A program made the position numbers and the translations under genes. Of a DNA stretch of 64,000 bases, positions 49,519 to 57,608 are shown one piece after another. The notes beneath the pieces were generated by a model. It saw nothing but the letters and a program-made list of their open reading frames with translations, was not told where the DNA came from and ran no database searches. Within the stretch, counting starts at the first letter, position 1. Every line of letters begins with the position of its first letter. This stretch comes from Kitasatospora cheerisanensis KCTC 2395. GTDB taxonomy: Bacteria; Actinomycetota; Actinomycetes; Streptomycetales; Streptomycetaceae. The stretch spans positions 6,441,844 through 6,505,843 of the forward strand of contig NZ_KK853997.1 in the NCBI RefSeq assembly GCF_000696185.1, read 5' to 3'.

Positions 49519-50265
49519 ATGACGACGACGGTCACCACCCGCACGGTCCGCTACCCCGCCGACGGCCTCACCATGGTCGGCCACCTCGCGCTGCCGGCCG
49601 GCACCGGCCGCCGGCCCGCCGTCCTGATCGGCCCCGAAGGGCCCGGCCTGAGCGACGCCGTGCGCGAGCGGGCCGACGCCCTCGCCGAACTCGGTTACGT
49701 CGCGCTGGCCTTCGACATCAACGGCGGCCGCTGGATCGCCGACCCGCAGGAGATGCTGGCCCGCGCCCTCCCGCTGCTCGACGACCCGGAGCGGATGCGC
49801 GCCATCGGCCACGCCGCGCTCGACGTGCTGCTCGCCGAACCGCGCACCGACCCCGACCGCATCGCCGCCGTCGGCTACGGCACCGGCGGTGCGATCGGCC
49901 TCGAACTCGGCCGCGAGGGCTACCCGTTGCGGGCCATCGGCACCGTCAACGGGCTCGTCACCGGCCGCCCCGGCGAGGCCGCGAACATCGCCTGCCCGGT
50001 CTGGGCCGGCGTCGGCTCCGAGGACCCGATCATGCCCGCCGAGCGGCGCGACGCCTTCGCCGCCGAGATGCAGGCCGCCGGCGTCGACTGGCGCCTCACC
50101 GTCTACGGCGGCGCCCAGCACGCCTTCCACCACCCGACCGCCGACCACGAGGTCCTGCCCGGCGTCGCCCACCACCCCCGCCAGGCCGCCCGCGCCTGGC
50201 AGGACGTCCTGGCCCTGCTCGCCGAGTGCCTGCCCCTCGGCGAGCAGGCCGGGCGCGCATCCTGA
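49519..50265 (+). CDS. dienelactone hydrolase family protein lacking the nucleophile
   Basis: The product has 248 residues from the ATG at 49519. The alpha/beta fold follows dienelactone hydrolases: VRYPADGLTMVGHLALPAG, LAELGYVALAFDINGG, acid in GVGSEDPIMP and His in YGGAQHAFHHP. The nucleophile elbow is VGYGTGG (118-124), where the usual Cys or Ser is Gly121. It therefore either is not a hydrolase or uses another residue. Its own promoter must lie in the 75-bp region shared with the GNAT gene. Confidence 0.88.
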   Translation: MTTTVTTRTVRYPADGLTMVGHLALPAGTGRRPAVLIGPEGPGLSDAVRERADALAELGYVALAFDINGGRWIADPQEMLARALPLLDDPERMRAIGHAALDVLLAEPRTDPDRIAAVGYGTGGAIGLELGREGYPLRAIGTVNGLVTGRPGEAANIACPVWAGVGSEDPIMPAERRDAFAAEMQAAGVDWRLTVYGGAQHAFHHPTADHEVLPGVAHHPRQAARAWQDVLALLAECLPLGEQAGRAS

Positions 50266-50368
50266 GCGCCCGAGGTACCGCCGCCGGAGCGCCCCGGACA
50301 CAGCGGGCCGAACTGCGGGACGCAGCGGCCGGCAGCACGATGCCGGGCCGCCCATCCCCCGTGCGGGG

Positions 50369-51046
50369 CTACGGACGGGGCTCGCCGGCGGTGTCCCGCT
50401 TCCGCCGGTAGTGGGTGCGGCCCTTCGCGGAGTTGCCGCAGGTGGCCATGGAGCACCAGCGGCGGCCCCCGCCCCTCGACTTGTCGATGAAGAGCCATCC
50501 ACACCGCATGCCGGGGCAGAAACGGACCCGCTGCCACGGCGCCGACCGGAGCAGGTCGAACGCCCGCAGCGCCAAGTCGTGGGCGAGGAAGTCGAGTTCA
50601 GAGGTCTCGACGCCGGCCTCCCAGCGCGGCGTGCCGCCCCGGACGGTGAGGCGCGCGGCGGCGACCGCCCGCTTCCCGTGCGCCTCGACCCGCTCGACCG
50701 CCGCCGCCGGAGCCGGCCCGCCCGCGCCGAGCAGCGCCTCGTCGGGCAGCGCCGCACCGAGCAGCGCCGTGACGAGCTCGTGCACCGCCTCGCGCAGCTC
50801 GCGGACGCGGTCCAGCGCCCGTGCGGCCCCGGCCGGGTCGGCCTCGGCCATCTGCCGCAGGTCCGCGAGGGCGGCCGGGTCGAACTCGCCGGTGAGGGCC
50901 GCCCATTCGAGCAGGCGCGGATAGCCGTCGAGCCGGTCGACCGGCTCCGCGTCGCGGGCCGTGACGGTGTTCACCAGGTCGAGGACGAGGTGCCCGGCGA
51001 GCAGGTCGCGGCCTTCGAAGGTGTGGGCCCGGACGGTTCCCGCCAC
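50369..51046 (-). CDS. ABATE/CGNR zinc-finger transcriptional regulator
   Basis: The product has 225 residues from the GTG at 51046 (AAAGGCGG upstream). The N-terminal ABATE-like sensor region has GHLVLDLVNTVTARDAEPVD (about 17-36). The C-terminal CGNR zinc finger (about 178-222) reads VRFCPGMRCGWLFIDKS, then RRWCSMATCGNSAKGRTHY, with four Cys and the CGNR-type CGN core. CGNR proteins bind DNA through this finger and often regulate the divergent gene. The divergent ureohydrolase operon starts 93 bp away, and an inverted repeat at 51080-51111 lies between. Confidence 0.92.
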   Translation of the reverse strand: MAGTVRAHTFEGRDLLAGHLVLDLVNTVTARDAEPVDRLDGYPRLLEWAALTGEFDPAALADLRQMAEADPAGAARALDRVRELREAVHELVTALLGAALPDEALLGAGGPAPAAAVERVEAHGKRAVAAARLTVRGGTPRWEAGVETSELDFLAHDLALRAFDLLRSAPWQRVRFCPGMRCGWLFIDKSRGGGRRWCSMATCGNSAKGRTHYRRKRDTAGEPRP

Positions 51047-51079
51047 GTCTGACCGCCTTTCAGGTCTTGCCCGATCATG

Positions 51080-51111
51080 TCCAACCAGTGTACGGATGTT
51101 ATCCGGTTGGA
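51080..51111. promoter_or_regulatory. inverted repeat between CGNR regulator and ureohydrolase
   Basis: Outer arms TCCAACC/GGTTGGA (7 bp, perfect) and inner arms CGGAT/ATCCG share a small region between the two divergent starts. It is a candidate operator for the CGNR protein. Confidence 0.5.
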
Positions 51112-51138
51112 ATCCCCTGCTACCGGAAGGAGACAGCC

Positions 51139-52050
51139 GTGGCTGCCGCCGTCGAGCTCCTCGCCGCCCCGTGGAACCTCGGCCTGCGCCCGCCCGCACC
51201 CGGCCGCGAACCCGGAACCTGGCGGGCCCCGCAGGCCCTGCTGTCGGCGGGGGCGGCTCGGCTGCTGCGGCCGGCCCGGGTGGTGCAACTCGACCGTCCG
51301 ACCTACGAATTCGACCCGCAGCCGGCGACCCGCATCCGCAACGGCGTGACCATCCGCGAGCACACGCTGCGGCTCGCCGGGGCCGTCCGCGAGACGCTCG
51401 CCGCCGGCCGCTTCCCGGTCGTGCTGGGCGGCGACTGCAGCATCCTGCTCGGCTGCCTGCTGGGCGCCCGGCAGTCCGGACGCTGCGGCCTGGTCCACCT
51501 CGACGGCCACAACGACTTCCGCCACCCCGGCAACCACGGCACCGGCACGGCCCTGGGCTCGGCCGCCGGCATGGACCTCGCGCTGGCCACCGGCCGGGGC
51601 GAACTGCTGCTCACCCACTGGCCGTTGGTGGGCCGGCCGCTGGTCGCGGACGAAGACGTGATTCAGATCGGCGACCGGGAGGACGCGGCGGAACTCCCGT
51701 TCGCCCGCTTCACCGCCCGGGAGATCCGGTCGACGGGCGTCGCCGACCTGGCCGAGCGGGTGCTCGACCGCCTCAAGCACCGTGGCCTGGAGCGCAGTTG
51801 GCTGCACCTCGACCTCGACGTGCTCGACGAACGCGTCCTGCCGGCGGTCGACTCACCCGGCCGCCCCGGTCTGGACTACGCCCAACTCGCCGAGCTGGTC
51901 GCCGCCTTGGTCCGCACCGGCCGCGTCGCCGGACTCGACGTCGCCGTCTACGACCCGGAACTCGACCCGGACGGCGTCCACGCCGCCGCCATCGCCGCCT
52001 GCCTGGCCACCGCCCTGTCCCCGCTCACCGCCACGGAGACGCACGCATGA
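51139..52050 (+). CDS. arginase/agmatinase family (ureohydrolase) protein
   Basis: The product has 303 residues from the GTG at 51139 (GAAGGAGA upstream). Metal-site motifs: VVLGGDCSILLG (95-106), LVHLDGHNDF (Asp122, His124, Asp126) and WLHLDLDVLDE (Asp224, Asp226). In the first motif Cys100 replaces the His that binds manganese in arginase (GGDHS), a variant seen in a branch of uncharacterised members. The substrate is therefore unclear: arginase, agmatinase, formimidoyl-glutamate hydrolase or another guanidine/amidine. The gene downstream overlaps its stop by four bases (ATGA). Confidence 0.9.
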   Translation: MAAAVELLAAPWNLGLRPPAPGREPGTWRAPQALLSAGAARLLRPARVVQLDRPTYEFDPQPATRIRNGVTIREHTLRLAGAVRETLAAGRFPVVLGGDCSILLGCLLGARQSGRCGLVHLDGHNDFRHPGNHGTGTALGSAAGMDLALATGRGELLLTHWPLVGRPLVADEDVIQIGDREDAAELPFARFTAREIRSTGVADLAERVLDRLKHRGLERSWLHLDLDVLDERVLPAVDSPGRPGLDYAQLAELVAALVRTGRVAGLDVAVYDPELDPDGVHAAAIAACLATALSPLTATETHA

Positions 52051-52556
52051 AGACCCTGCTCGCCACCGGCCCCGGCCCCGACCACCCGGCCGAGATGGAG
52101 CAGTTCGGACGGCTCGCCGGACACTGGGCGACCGTGATCACCCACCACCCCGCCGACGGCTCACCGACCCACCGGGTCAGCGGCGAATGGGAGTTCGGCT
52201 ACGCGCTGGAAGGCCGCGCGGTCCTGGACGTCTGGCGCTGGCCCGGGCCGCAGGACCTCGCCGACACCGGCCGCACCGCGGACCAGGAGTGCGGTCTGTG
52301 CGTGCGGATCTGGGACGCGCGGCTCCAGCTCTGGCGGTTCACCTTCCACGGCACCGCCCGCGGCGACCAACTGCACATGTACGCACGGCAGATCGACGAC
52401 GAGATCGTGATGGAGCGCGCCACCGCCGCCGCCCTGGTCCGCTGGACCTTCGCCGACACCACCGCCGACAGCTTCCAGTGGCGCAACGAACGCTCGACCG
52501 ACGGCGGGGCGAGCTGGCGGCTCGACCAGGAGGTGAGCGCCCGCCGCCTGCGCTGA
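52047..52556 (+). CDS. conserved hypothetical protein (DUF1579-like)
   Basis: The product has 169 residues; the ATG at 52047 overlaps the ureohydrolase stop (ATGA), so the two are coupled. It starts GPDHPAEMEQFGRLAGHWAT and continues SGEWEFGYALEGRAVLDVWR, a lipocalin-like beta-barrel pattern seen in DUF1579 and related families. It contains EERSTDGGASW-like ending (NERSTDGGASWRLDQEVSAR). No catalytic residues are obvious. A helper or ligand-binding role for the ureohydrolase is suggested only by gene coupling. Confidence 0.8.
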   Translation: MKTLLATGPGPDHPAEMEQFGRLAGHWATVITHHPADGSPTHRVSGEWEFGYALEGRAVLDVWRWPGPQDLADTGRTADQECGLCVRIWDARLQLWRFTFHGTARGDQLHMYARQIDDEIVMERATAAALVRWTFADTTADSFQWRNERSTDGGASWRLDQEVSARRLR

Positions 52557-52572
52557 GCCCGGGCGGGCCCGG

Positions 52573-53595
52573 TCAGGGGCGGACGGCGCCCATGTACGGC
52601 ATCACGTCGATGCCGACGATCTCGACGTTCTTGCCGGTGCGCGGGGCGTGCAGAAGCTTGCCGTTGCCGATGTAGATGCCGACGTGGTGCAGGTCGTTGT
52701 AGTAGAAGAGTAGGTCGCCGGGCTGGATGTCGGCCTTGGCGATGCGCTTGCCGGCGTTCCACTGGTCCTGGGAGACCCGGGGGAGGCTGACGCCGCCGGC
52801 CCGGAAGGCCATCTGGGTGAGGCCGGAGCAGTCGAAGGAGTTCGGTCCGGCGGCGCCCCACTGGTAGGGCTTGCCGATCTGGGCGTAGGCGAAGTCCAGG
52901 ATGGCCTTGACCTGGCCGGTGGCGGGCCCGGTGTAGGTCTGGCCGCGCGCCGAACTGCGGGACGCCGCCTGGTTGTTGTCGCCGAGGACGCGGGCCCGGT
53001 CGGCGGCCTTCAGGCCGGCCAGGATCCGCGACGCCTCGCCGAGCTTGGCCTGCACCTCGGCCTTCTTGGCGGTCAGCGTGCTCCGGGCCTGCTCCAACTC
53101 GGCCAGTTTGGCGGCGGTTTCGGCGCGCTCCTGGTCGATCGACTGCTGGAGCCGCAGCGCGCTGCGCAGCGCGTCGGCCTGCTGCCCGCCGGCCAGGTCC
53201 TGCAGGCCGGCCCGCCGCAGGTACTCGTCGGGGGAGGCACTGAGCATCAGTTGCACGCCGGGGTCGAGGCCGCCGCTGCGGTACTGCTCGGCGGCCAGCG
53301 CGCCCAGCGTCTCCTGGAACTGCAGGACCTTCTCCTGCTGCCCGGCCAGCCGGTCCTGCAACTTCCCGGCCTGGTCCTGGAGTTGCTTGGCCCGCTCGTC
53401 GACCTTGTTGTACTCCTCGGTGGCCGCCTCGGCCTCCTCGTACAGGCCGTCGACCTTCGCCTTCACCTGGTCGAGGCTCGGGGCGGGCTCGGCCCATCCG
53501 GTGCCGGCGGGCAGCAGGACGGCGGCGCCGGCGGCCGCGCCGAGGACGGCCGTCCTGGCGCGTCCGGCGGGCCGGGCGCGGCGGTGCGTTCCCAT
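52573..53595 (-). CDS. secreted NlpC/P60 peptidoglycan hydrolase with coiled coil
   Basis: The product has 340 residues from the ATG at 53595 (GAGGAGAG upstream). A signal peptide (about 1-35) is followed by a long coiled-coil (about 40-215; repeated DERAKQLQDQAGKLQDRLA-type heptads) and a C-terminal NlpC/P60 domain (about 225-340). The catalytic Cys lies in NSFDCSGLTQ, the His in HHVGIYIGNG, and the third polar residue near LLHAP. This is the RipA/CwlT-like architecture that cuts peptide stems of peptidoglycan, with the coiled coil probably controlling access. It is divergent from a BlaI/M56 pair, with ACTAC-type repeats in the shared promoter region. Confidence 0.94.
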   Translation of the reverse strand: MGTHRRARPAGRARTAVLGAAAGAAVLLPAGTGWAEPAPSLDQVKAKVDGLYEEAEAATEEYNKVDERAKQLQDQAGKLQDRLAGQQEKVLQFQETLGALAAEQYRSGGLDPGVQLMLSASPDEYLRRAGLQDLAGGQQADALRSALRLQQSIDQERAETAAKLAELEQARSTLTAKKAEVQAKLGEASRILAGLKAADRARVLGDNNQAASRSSARGQTYTGPATGQVKAILDFAYAQIGKPYQWGAAGPNSFDCSGLTQMAFRAGGVSLPRVSQDQWNAGKRIAKADIQPGDLLFYYNDLHHVGIYIGNGKLLHAPRTGKNVEIVGIDVMPYMGAVRP

Positions 53596-53640
53596 CGCTG
53601 CGGTCTCTCCTCGGGTCGGGGCACCCGCCGTCCGGGCGTT

Positions 53641-53702
53641 CACTACGAGACAACTTAGTAGTTCAGTAGAACGACCGGCAAGCCACCCCCGGCCCACTAC
53701 GA
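53641..53702. promoter_or_regulatory. candidate BlaI operator region
   Basis: CACTACGA occurs at 53641-53648 and again at 53695-53702. Between them are GTAGT (inverted to the first ACTAC, 53642-53662) and CAGTAG. TAC-TA/TA-GTA dyads are typical of BlaI/MecI sites. The region lies between the NlpC/P60 and BlaI starts. Confidence 0.5.
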
Positions 53703-53744
53703 TGAGCCCGACCACCGGACGACGGCACCAAGGGCGGAACGGCA

Positions 53745-54149
53745 GTGCGCAGACTCGGCGACCTGGAGGCGGAGATCATGGACCGCCTGTGGACCTGGGG
53801 CCGCCCCGCCACCGTCCGGGAGATCGTCGACGACCTCAACCGGTCCCGGCCGCTGGCCTACACCACCGTCATGACGGTCGCCGACATCCTGTACCGCAAG
53901 GGCATGCTGCGCCGCGAGAAGTCCGGCCGGGCCTGGAACTACCGGCCCGCCTGCACCCGCGAGGCGTACAGCGCCGCCCTGATGCGAGACGTCCTCGGCG
54001 AGAGCCCCAATCCCACCGGCGCCCTCGCCCACCTGGTCGGACAGCTCACCCCCGAGGAGCTCGACGCGCTGCGCGCCGCCATCGAGTCCGTCGGCCGCGA
54101 CCAGCCCGGCGGCCGGCCCGGCGACGGCGGCCCGGGAGCCGCCCGGTGA
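53745..54149 (+). CDS. BlaI/MecI/CopY family transcriptional repressor
   Basis: The product has 134 residues from the GTG at 53745. The winged helix-turn-helix matches BlaI: RRLGDLEAEIMDRLWTWGRP, TVREIVDDLNRSRPLAYTTV, MTVADILYRKGMLRREKSGR, then the C-terminal dimerisation helices with LTPEELDALRAAIES. These repressors are inactivated by proteolysis triggered by a membrane peptidase, and the M56 peptidase gene follows directly, overlapping by four bases (GTGA). Targets probably include itself and the divergent wall hydrolase. Confidence 0.95.
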   Translation: MRRLGDLEAEIMDRLWTWGRPATVREIVDDLNRSRPLAYTTVMTVADILYRKGMLRREKSGRAWNYRPACTREAYSAALMRDVLGESPNPTGALAHLVGQLTPEELDALRAAIESVGRDQPGGRPGDGGPGAAR

Positions 54150-55057
54150 CCGCCGCCCTCGCGCTGCTCGGCTACGCCCTGCTGGTCGGCGTGCTCGCCC
54201 CGCTGCCACTGGCCCGGGCCCGCTGGACGCACCGCGCGCCCCGGCTGGCCGTCGCGCTCTGGCAGGGGCTGACGCTCTCCTTCGTCACCGCGCTGGTGCT
54301 CGCCGCCCACCACCTGGCCGTCCCCGGCGTCCACCTGCACCTCGGACTGGCCGGCCTGATGCACCTGTGCGGCGTCGACCACCCCGGCGGCCTGCTCGCC
54401 ACCGGCCCCGGCCAGGCCTGGCGGCTGCTGCTGCCCGCCGCGGCGGCGGCCTGGCCACTCGGCCGGTACGCCGCCGTGCTGGTCCGCACCGCCCGGCACC
54501 GCCGCCGCCACCGCACCCTGCTCGACCTGGTCGCCGCCCGCGACCCGCGCCTCGGCGCGCACGTCCTCGACCACGACACCCCCGCCGCGTACTGCCTGCC
54601 CGGCCGCCGCGCCCGGATCGTGCTCACCCGCGGCGCCCTCGATCTGCTGACGCCCCAGCAGCTCGCCGCCGTCCTCGCCCACGAGCGCGCCCACGTGGCC
54701 GGCCGCCACCACCTGGCCCGCACCGCCGCCGACGCGCTCGCCGCCGCCTTCCCGTTCCTCCCGCTGGCCCGGCTCGCCGCCCGGGAGACCCCGCTGCTGC
54801 TGGAGATGGCCGCCGACGACCGCGCCGTCCGCCGCCACCCGCGCACCGTGCTCGCCGCCGCCATGTACCGGGTGGCCGGCGGCCCCGTCCCGCAGTCCGC
54901 GTTCGCCGCCGGCGGCACCGCCGCCCTGCTGCGGGTGCGCCGCCTGCTGGCTCCCGCCGCCGCCCCGCACCCCGCGCTGCGCGCCGCCGCCGCACTCACC
55001 GCCGCCGCCGCGCCCGTGCTCCCGCTGCTGTTCACCTGCGGCCCCGTGGTGCCCTGA
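54146..55057 (+). CDS. M56 family membrane metallopeptidase (BlaR1/MecR1-like)
   Basis: The product has 303 residues from the GTG at 54146, coupled to the BlaI stop. Four or so transmembrane helices (about 3-22, 35-60, 92-112, 275-297) surround a cytoplasmic zinc site: LAHERAHVAGRHH (HExxH variant His179-Glu180-x-x-His183) and the later Glu in LLEMAADDRAVR. It lacks the external penicillin-binding domain of true BlaR1, as is normal for the short actinobacterial form. The likely role is to cleave the BlaI repressor on envelope stress. Confidence 0.93.
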   Translation: MTAALALLGYALLVGVLAPLPLARARWTHRAPRLAVALWQGLTLSFVTALVLAAHHLAVPGVHLHLGLAGLMHLCGVDHPGGLLATGPGQAWRLLLPAAAAAWPLGRYAAVLVRTARHRRRHRTLLDLVAARDPRLGAHVLDHDTPAAYCLPGRRARIVLTRGALDLLTPQQLAAVLAHERAHVAGRHHLARTAADALAAAFPFLPLARLAARETPLLLEMAADDRAVRRHPRTVLAAAMYRVAGGPVPQSAFAAGGTAALLRVRRLLAPAAAPHPALRAAAALTAAAAPVLPLLFTCGPVVP

Positions 55058-55063
55058 CCCGCC

Positions 55064-55139
55064 GGACCGCCCGCGCCACGCCGGACGGCCCGCGCCACGC
55101 CGGACCGCCGGCGACACACCGGACCGCCCGCCCGGGCGG
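55064..55139. repeat. four tandem 19-bp repeats after the M56 gene
   Basis: Four adjacent diverging copies of the 19-bp unit GGACCGCCCGCGCCACGCC begin 6 bases after the M56 stop. The last copy merges into a CCGCCCG/CGGGCGG hairpin that probably terminates the transcript. Confidence 0.75.
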
Positions 55140-55179
55140 ACCCGGACGGGCGGCTTCTCGACTTCGGGAGGAGGGGCTC

Positions 55180-55959
55180 CTACATCGGCACCGGCTTGAT
55201 CATCGCGAACGGCGCGCCCTGCGGGTCGGCGACCACCGTCATCCGGCCCGCCATCATGTCGAACGGCGGGGCCAGCACGGTGCCGCCGGAGCGCACCAGC
55301 GCGTCCACGGTGGAGTCGACGTCGTCCACCGCGAAGTAGGTCAGCCAGTGGGCCGGGGTGCCCGGCGGGTCGTTGGCGAGGAGTGTGGCGCCGCCGACAT
55401 CGCGGCCGCCGACCCGCAGCGCCCAGTAGTTGTCCGCGCCCTCCATTGGCTCGATCTCGATACCGAACGCCTCGCCGTAGAAGGCGGTGGCGGCCGGGAT
55501 GTCGCTGGTGTGCAGCTCGTTCCAGACCACCGCGCCGGCCTCGTTGACCACCTGCGCGCCGAAGAACTCGCCGGGCTGCCAGACGCCGAACACCGCGCCC
55601 TGCGGGTCGGCGGCGATCAGCATCCGGCCCAGCTTGCCGACGTCCATCACCGGGGCCAGCAGGGTGCCGCCGGCCGAGACGATCGCGTCCTGGGTGGCCT
55701 GCGCGTCGGTGGTGGCCAGGTAGCCGGTCCACACGGTGGGCGGCTCCGGCATGCCCTCGGGCGCCATCGCGGGGCCGATGCCGGCGACTGCCCGGCCGTC
55801 CAGCTGGCAGACCGCGTACCCGCCGAACTCGGCGGGGCCGGGCTGCCCCTGCCAGCCGAACAGGTCGCGGTAGAAGTCCAGCGCCGCCTGCTGGTCCTTC
55901 GCCATCAGATCGACCCAGCACGGAGTGCCGGTCTTGTACGGTTCGGTGACTACGGGCAT
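55180..55959 (-). CDS. two-domain VOC family protein
   Basis: The product has 259 residues from the ATG at 55959 (GAGAG upstream). It has two tandem VOC domains of about 120 residues: PCWVDLMAKDQQAALDFYRD in the first and VVWNELHTSDIPAATAFYGE in the second. Each ends in AADPQGAVFGVWQPGEFFGA- or VADPQGAPFAMIKP-type strands. Similar Streptomyces proteins are annotated as hydroxylases or glyoxalases without proof. Usual metal-binding His/Glu positions are partly missing, so it may bind rather than convert small molecules. Confidence 0.9.
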   Translation of the reverse strand: MPVVTEPYKTGTPCWVDLMAKDQQAALDFYRDLFGWQGQPGPAEFGGYAVCQLDGRAVAGIGPAMAPEGMPEPPTVWTGYLATTDAQATQDAIVSAGGTLLAPVMDVGKLGRMLIAADPQGAVFGVWQPGEFFGAQVVNEAGAVVWNELHTSDIPAATAFYGEAFGIEIEPMEGADNYWALRVGGRDVGGATLLANDPPGTPAHWLTYFAVDDVDSTVDALVRSGGTVLAPPFDMMAGRMTVVADPQGAPFAMIKPVPM

Positions 55960-56195
55960 CTCTCGCTCTTTCCGGTGAGGCGTTCCGGGGCTCCCCCCCA
56001 GGAAGTCACCCTCACCGCGCCGCCCCGATCCGCCACCGGACGTCGTCCCGTCGGGGTCGGGCCCGCCGCGCCGCGGCGAACGGCGGGGGCCGCCGGGCCC
56101 GGCTGTCCAGGGAGTGGAATTCGCGGAGCGGGCCCCGCTGCCGCCGGTACGGTGTGCGCCCACTGACGGACCGTCACCCCACCGGAGGCCGCACC

Positions 56196-56777
56196 ATGAC
56201 GCTCACCACGACCGACTCCCACGCCGCCGTGCTCGCCGCGATCACCGAGGGCTGCGCGGCGCTCGGGTTCGAGATGTCCTGCGACCTGGGAACCGGGCAG
56301 CTGCTGCGCACCCTCGCCGCGGCCCGGCCCGGCGGGCGGATACTGGAGCTCGGGACGGGCGCGGGCGCGTCGACCAGCTGGCTGCTGAGCGGCATGGACG
56401 CGGGCGCCACCCTGCTGAGCGTCGAGCAGGACCCGGCGGTGGCCGCGATCGCGGCCGAACACCTGGGGGCCGACCCGCGGGTGGAGCTGGTGGTGGGCGA
56501 GGGCGCCGAGCTGATCGACGCGCTGGCCGGCCGCACGTTCGACCTGGTCTTCGCCGACACCTGGCCCGGCAAGTTCCACCACCTCGACCAGGCGCTGGGC
56601 CTGCTCGCCCCCGGCGGCCATTACCTGGTCGACGACCTGCTGCCGCAGCCGACCTGGCCCGCCGGCCACGCCGCCGCGGTCACCGCGCTGGTCGACCGCC
56701 TGACCACCGACCCCCACCTGCACGCCGTCCACCTGAACTGCTCGACCGGCCTGCTGCTGGCCACCCGCCGCCCGTAG
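56196..56777 (+). CDS. class I SAM-dependent methyltransferase (O-methyltransferase type)
   Basis: The product has 193 residues from the ATG at 56196 (GGAGG upstream). The SAM motif is RILELGTGAGASTSWLLSGM (about 48-67), followed by LLSVEQDPAVAAIAAEHLG and FDLVFADTWPGKFHHLDQAL, as in catechol-type O-methyltransferases. The metal-binding Asp (LVFADTWPGK) appears present. The substrate is unknown. It is a single gene with its own short upstream region. Confidence 0.9.
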   Translation: MTLTTTDSHAAVLAAITEGCAALGFEMSCDLGTGQLLRTLAAARPGGRILELGTGAGASTSWLLSGMDAGATLLSVEQDPAVAAIAAEHLGADPRVELVVGEGAELIDALAGRTFDLVFADTWPGKFHHLDQALGLLAPGGHYLVDDLLPQPTWPAGHAAAVTALVDRLTTDPHLHAVHLNCSTGLLLATRRP

Positions 56778-56864
56778 CCCGCCGCCCGTGGCCCGTAGCC
56801 CGTCCGGGCGAGCGCGGGCGTGGGCACCGGTGCGCCGGTCGCACCGGTGCCTACGGTGGCGGGC

Positions 56865-57425
56865 ATGTGGCACGACATGTTCCAGGCGGGGATCTCGTAC
56901 GGCGAGAAGACGCTGCGCACCGTGCTGGTGTACCTGGCGCTGCTGGTGCTGCTGCGGGTGATCGGCAAGCGCGGGCTGGCCCAGCTGAACACCTTCGACC
57001 TGGTGGTCATGCTGCTGCTGTCGAACGTGGTGCAGAACGCCGTGATCGGCGACGACAACTCGGTGACCGGCGGCCTGTACGGGGCGCTGGTGCTGCTGCT
57101 GACCGACTGGGTGCTGGTGCGGCAGGCGGCCCGCTGGGACTGGTTCAACCGGCTGCTGGACGGGACGCCGACGGTGCTGGCCCGGAACGGCGCGTACGAC
57201 CGGCGGGCGATCGCCCGGCAGGGCATCCGGGTGCCCGACCTGGACGTGGCGATCCGGCACCAGGGCGGCGACGCGGTCGAGGAGACCGCGCTGATCGTGC
57301 TGGAGCCCGGCGGCACCCTGCTGGTGAAGCTGAAGGACGGCGACCAGGTCGCCGACAAGGACGACGTGGCGGCGATCAGGGCCGCGCTGGCCGCCATCGA
57401 GGCCCGGCTGCCGACCGCCCGGTGA
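56865..57425 (+). CDS. DUF421 family membrane protein
   Basis: The product has 186 residues from the ATG at 56865. Three N-terminal transmembrane helices (about 18-34, 45-62, 68-86) carry the DUF421 signature VIGKRGLAQLNTFDLVVMLL and NVVQNAVIGDDNSVTGG. A soluble C-terminal domain contains TPTVLARNGAYDRRAIARQG and ETALIVLEPGG. DUF421/YetF-type proteins are of poorly known function, with a spore-membrane role in Bacillus relatives. It lies upstream of the APC transporter after a 183-bp promoter region. Confidence 0.92.
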   Translation: MWHDMFQAGISYGEKTLRTVLVYLALLVLLRVIGKRGLAQLNTFDLVVMLLLSNVVQNAVIGDDNSVTGGLYGALVLLLTDWVLVRQAARWDWFNRLLDGTPTVLARNGAYDRRAIARQGIRVPDLDVAIRHQGGDAVEETALIVLEPGGTLLVKLKDGDQVADKDDVAAIRAALAAIEARLPTAR

Positions 57426-57462
57426 CCGGTTTCGGGTGATTTGCGGCGTCCGCAGTGCGACC

Positions 57463-57491
57463 TTGACGAATCCTTAACGGCAGGCGTTAAC
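57463..57491 (+). promoter_or_regulatory. promoter-like elements with TTAACG/CGTTAA palindrome
   Basis: TTGACG at 57463-57468 is followed after 17 bases by GTTAAC. A palindrome TTAACG-N5-CGTTAA (57474-57490) covers the spacer, as an operator would. A further TTAACGGC copy lies at 57578, just before the transporter gene. Confidence 0.45.
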
Positions 57492-57608
57492 GCTGCTCCG
57501 GCCTTCGAATCGATCGGCGTCACCGCCTCTGGCCTGCGGAAATGCTGTCGGTATCAGGAATGGACGGGCTGCTTGTCTTAACGGCGCTGACGCATACGCT
57601 CCCGTCCT

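Noticed and set aside
57426..57608. ydaO-type cyclic di-AMP riboswitch before the KimA-like gene
   Set aside because: The leader is short and I cannot find the conserved paired elements; only a TTAACG palindrome stands out.
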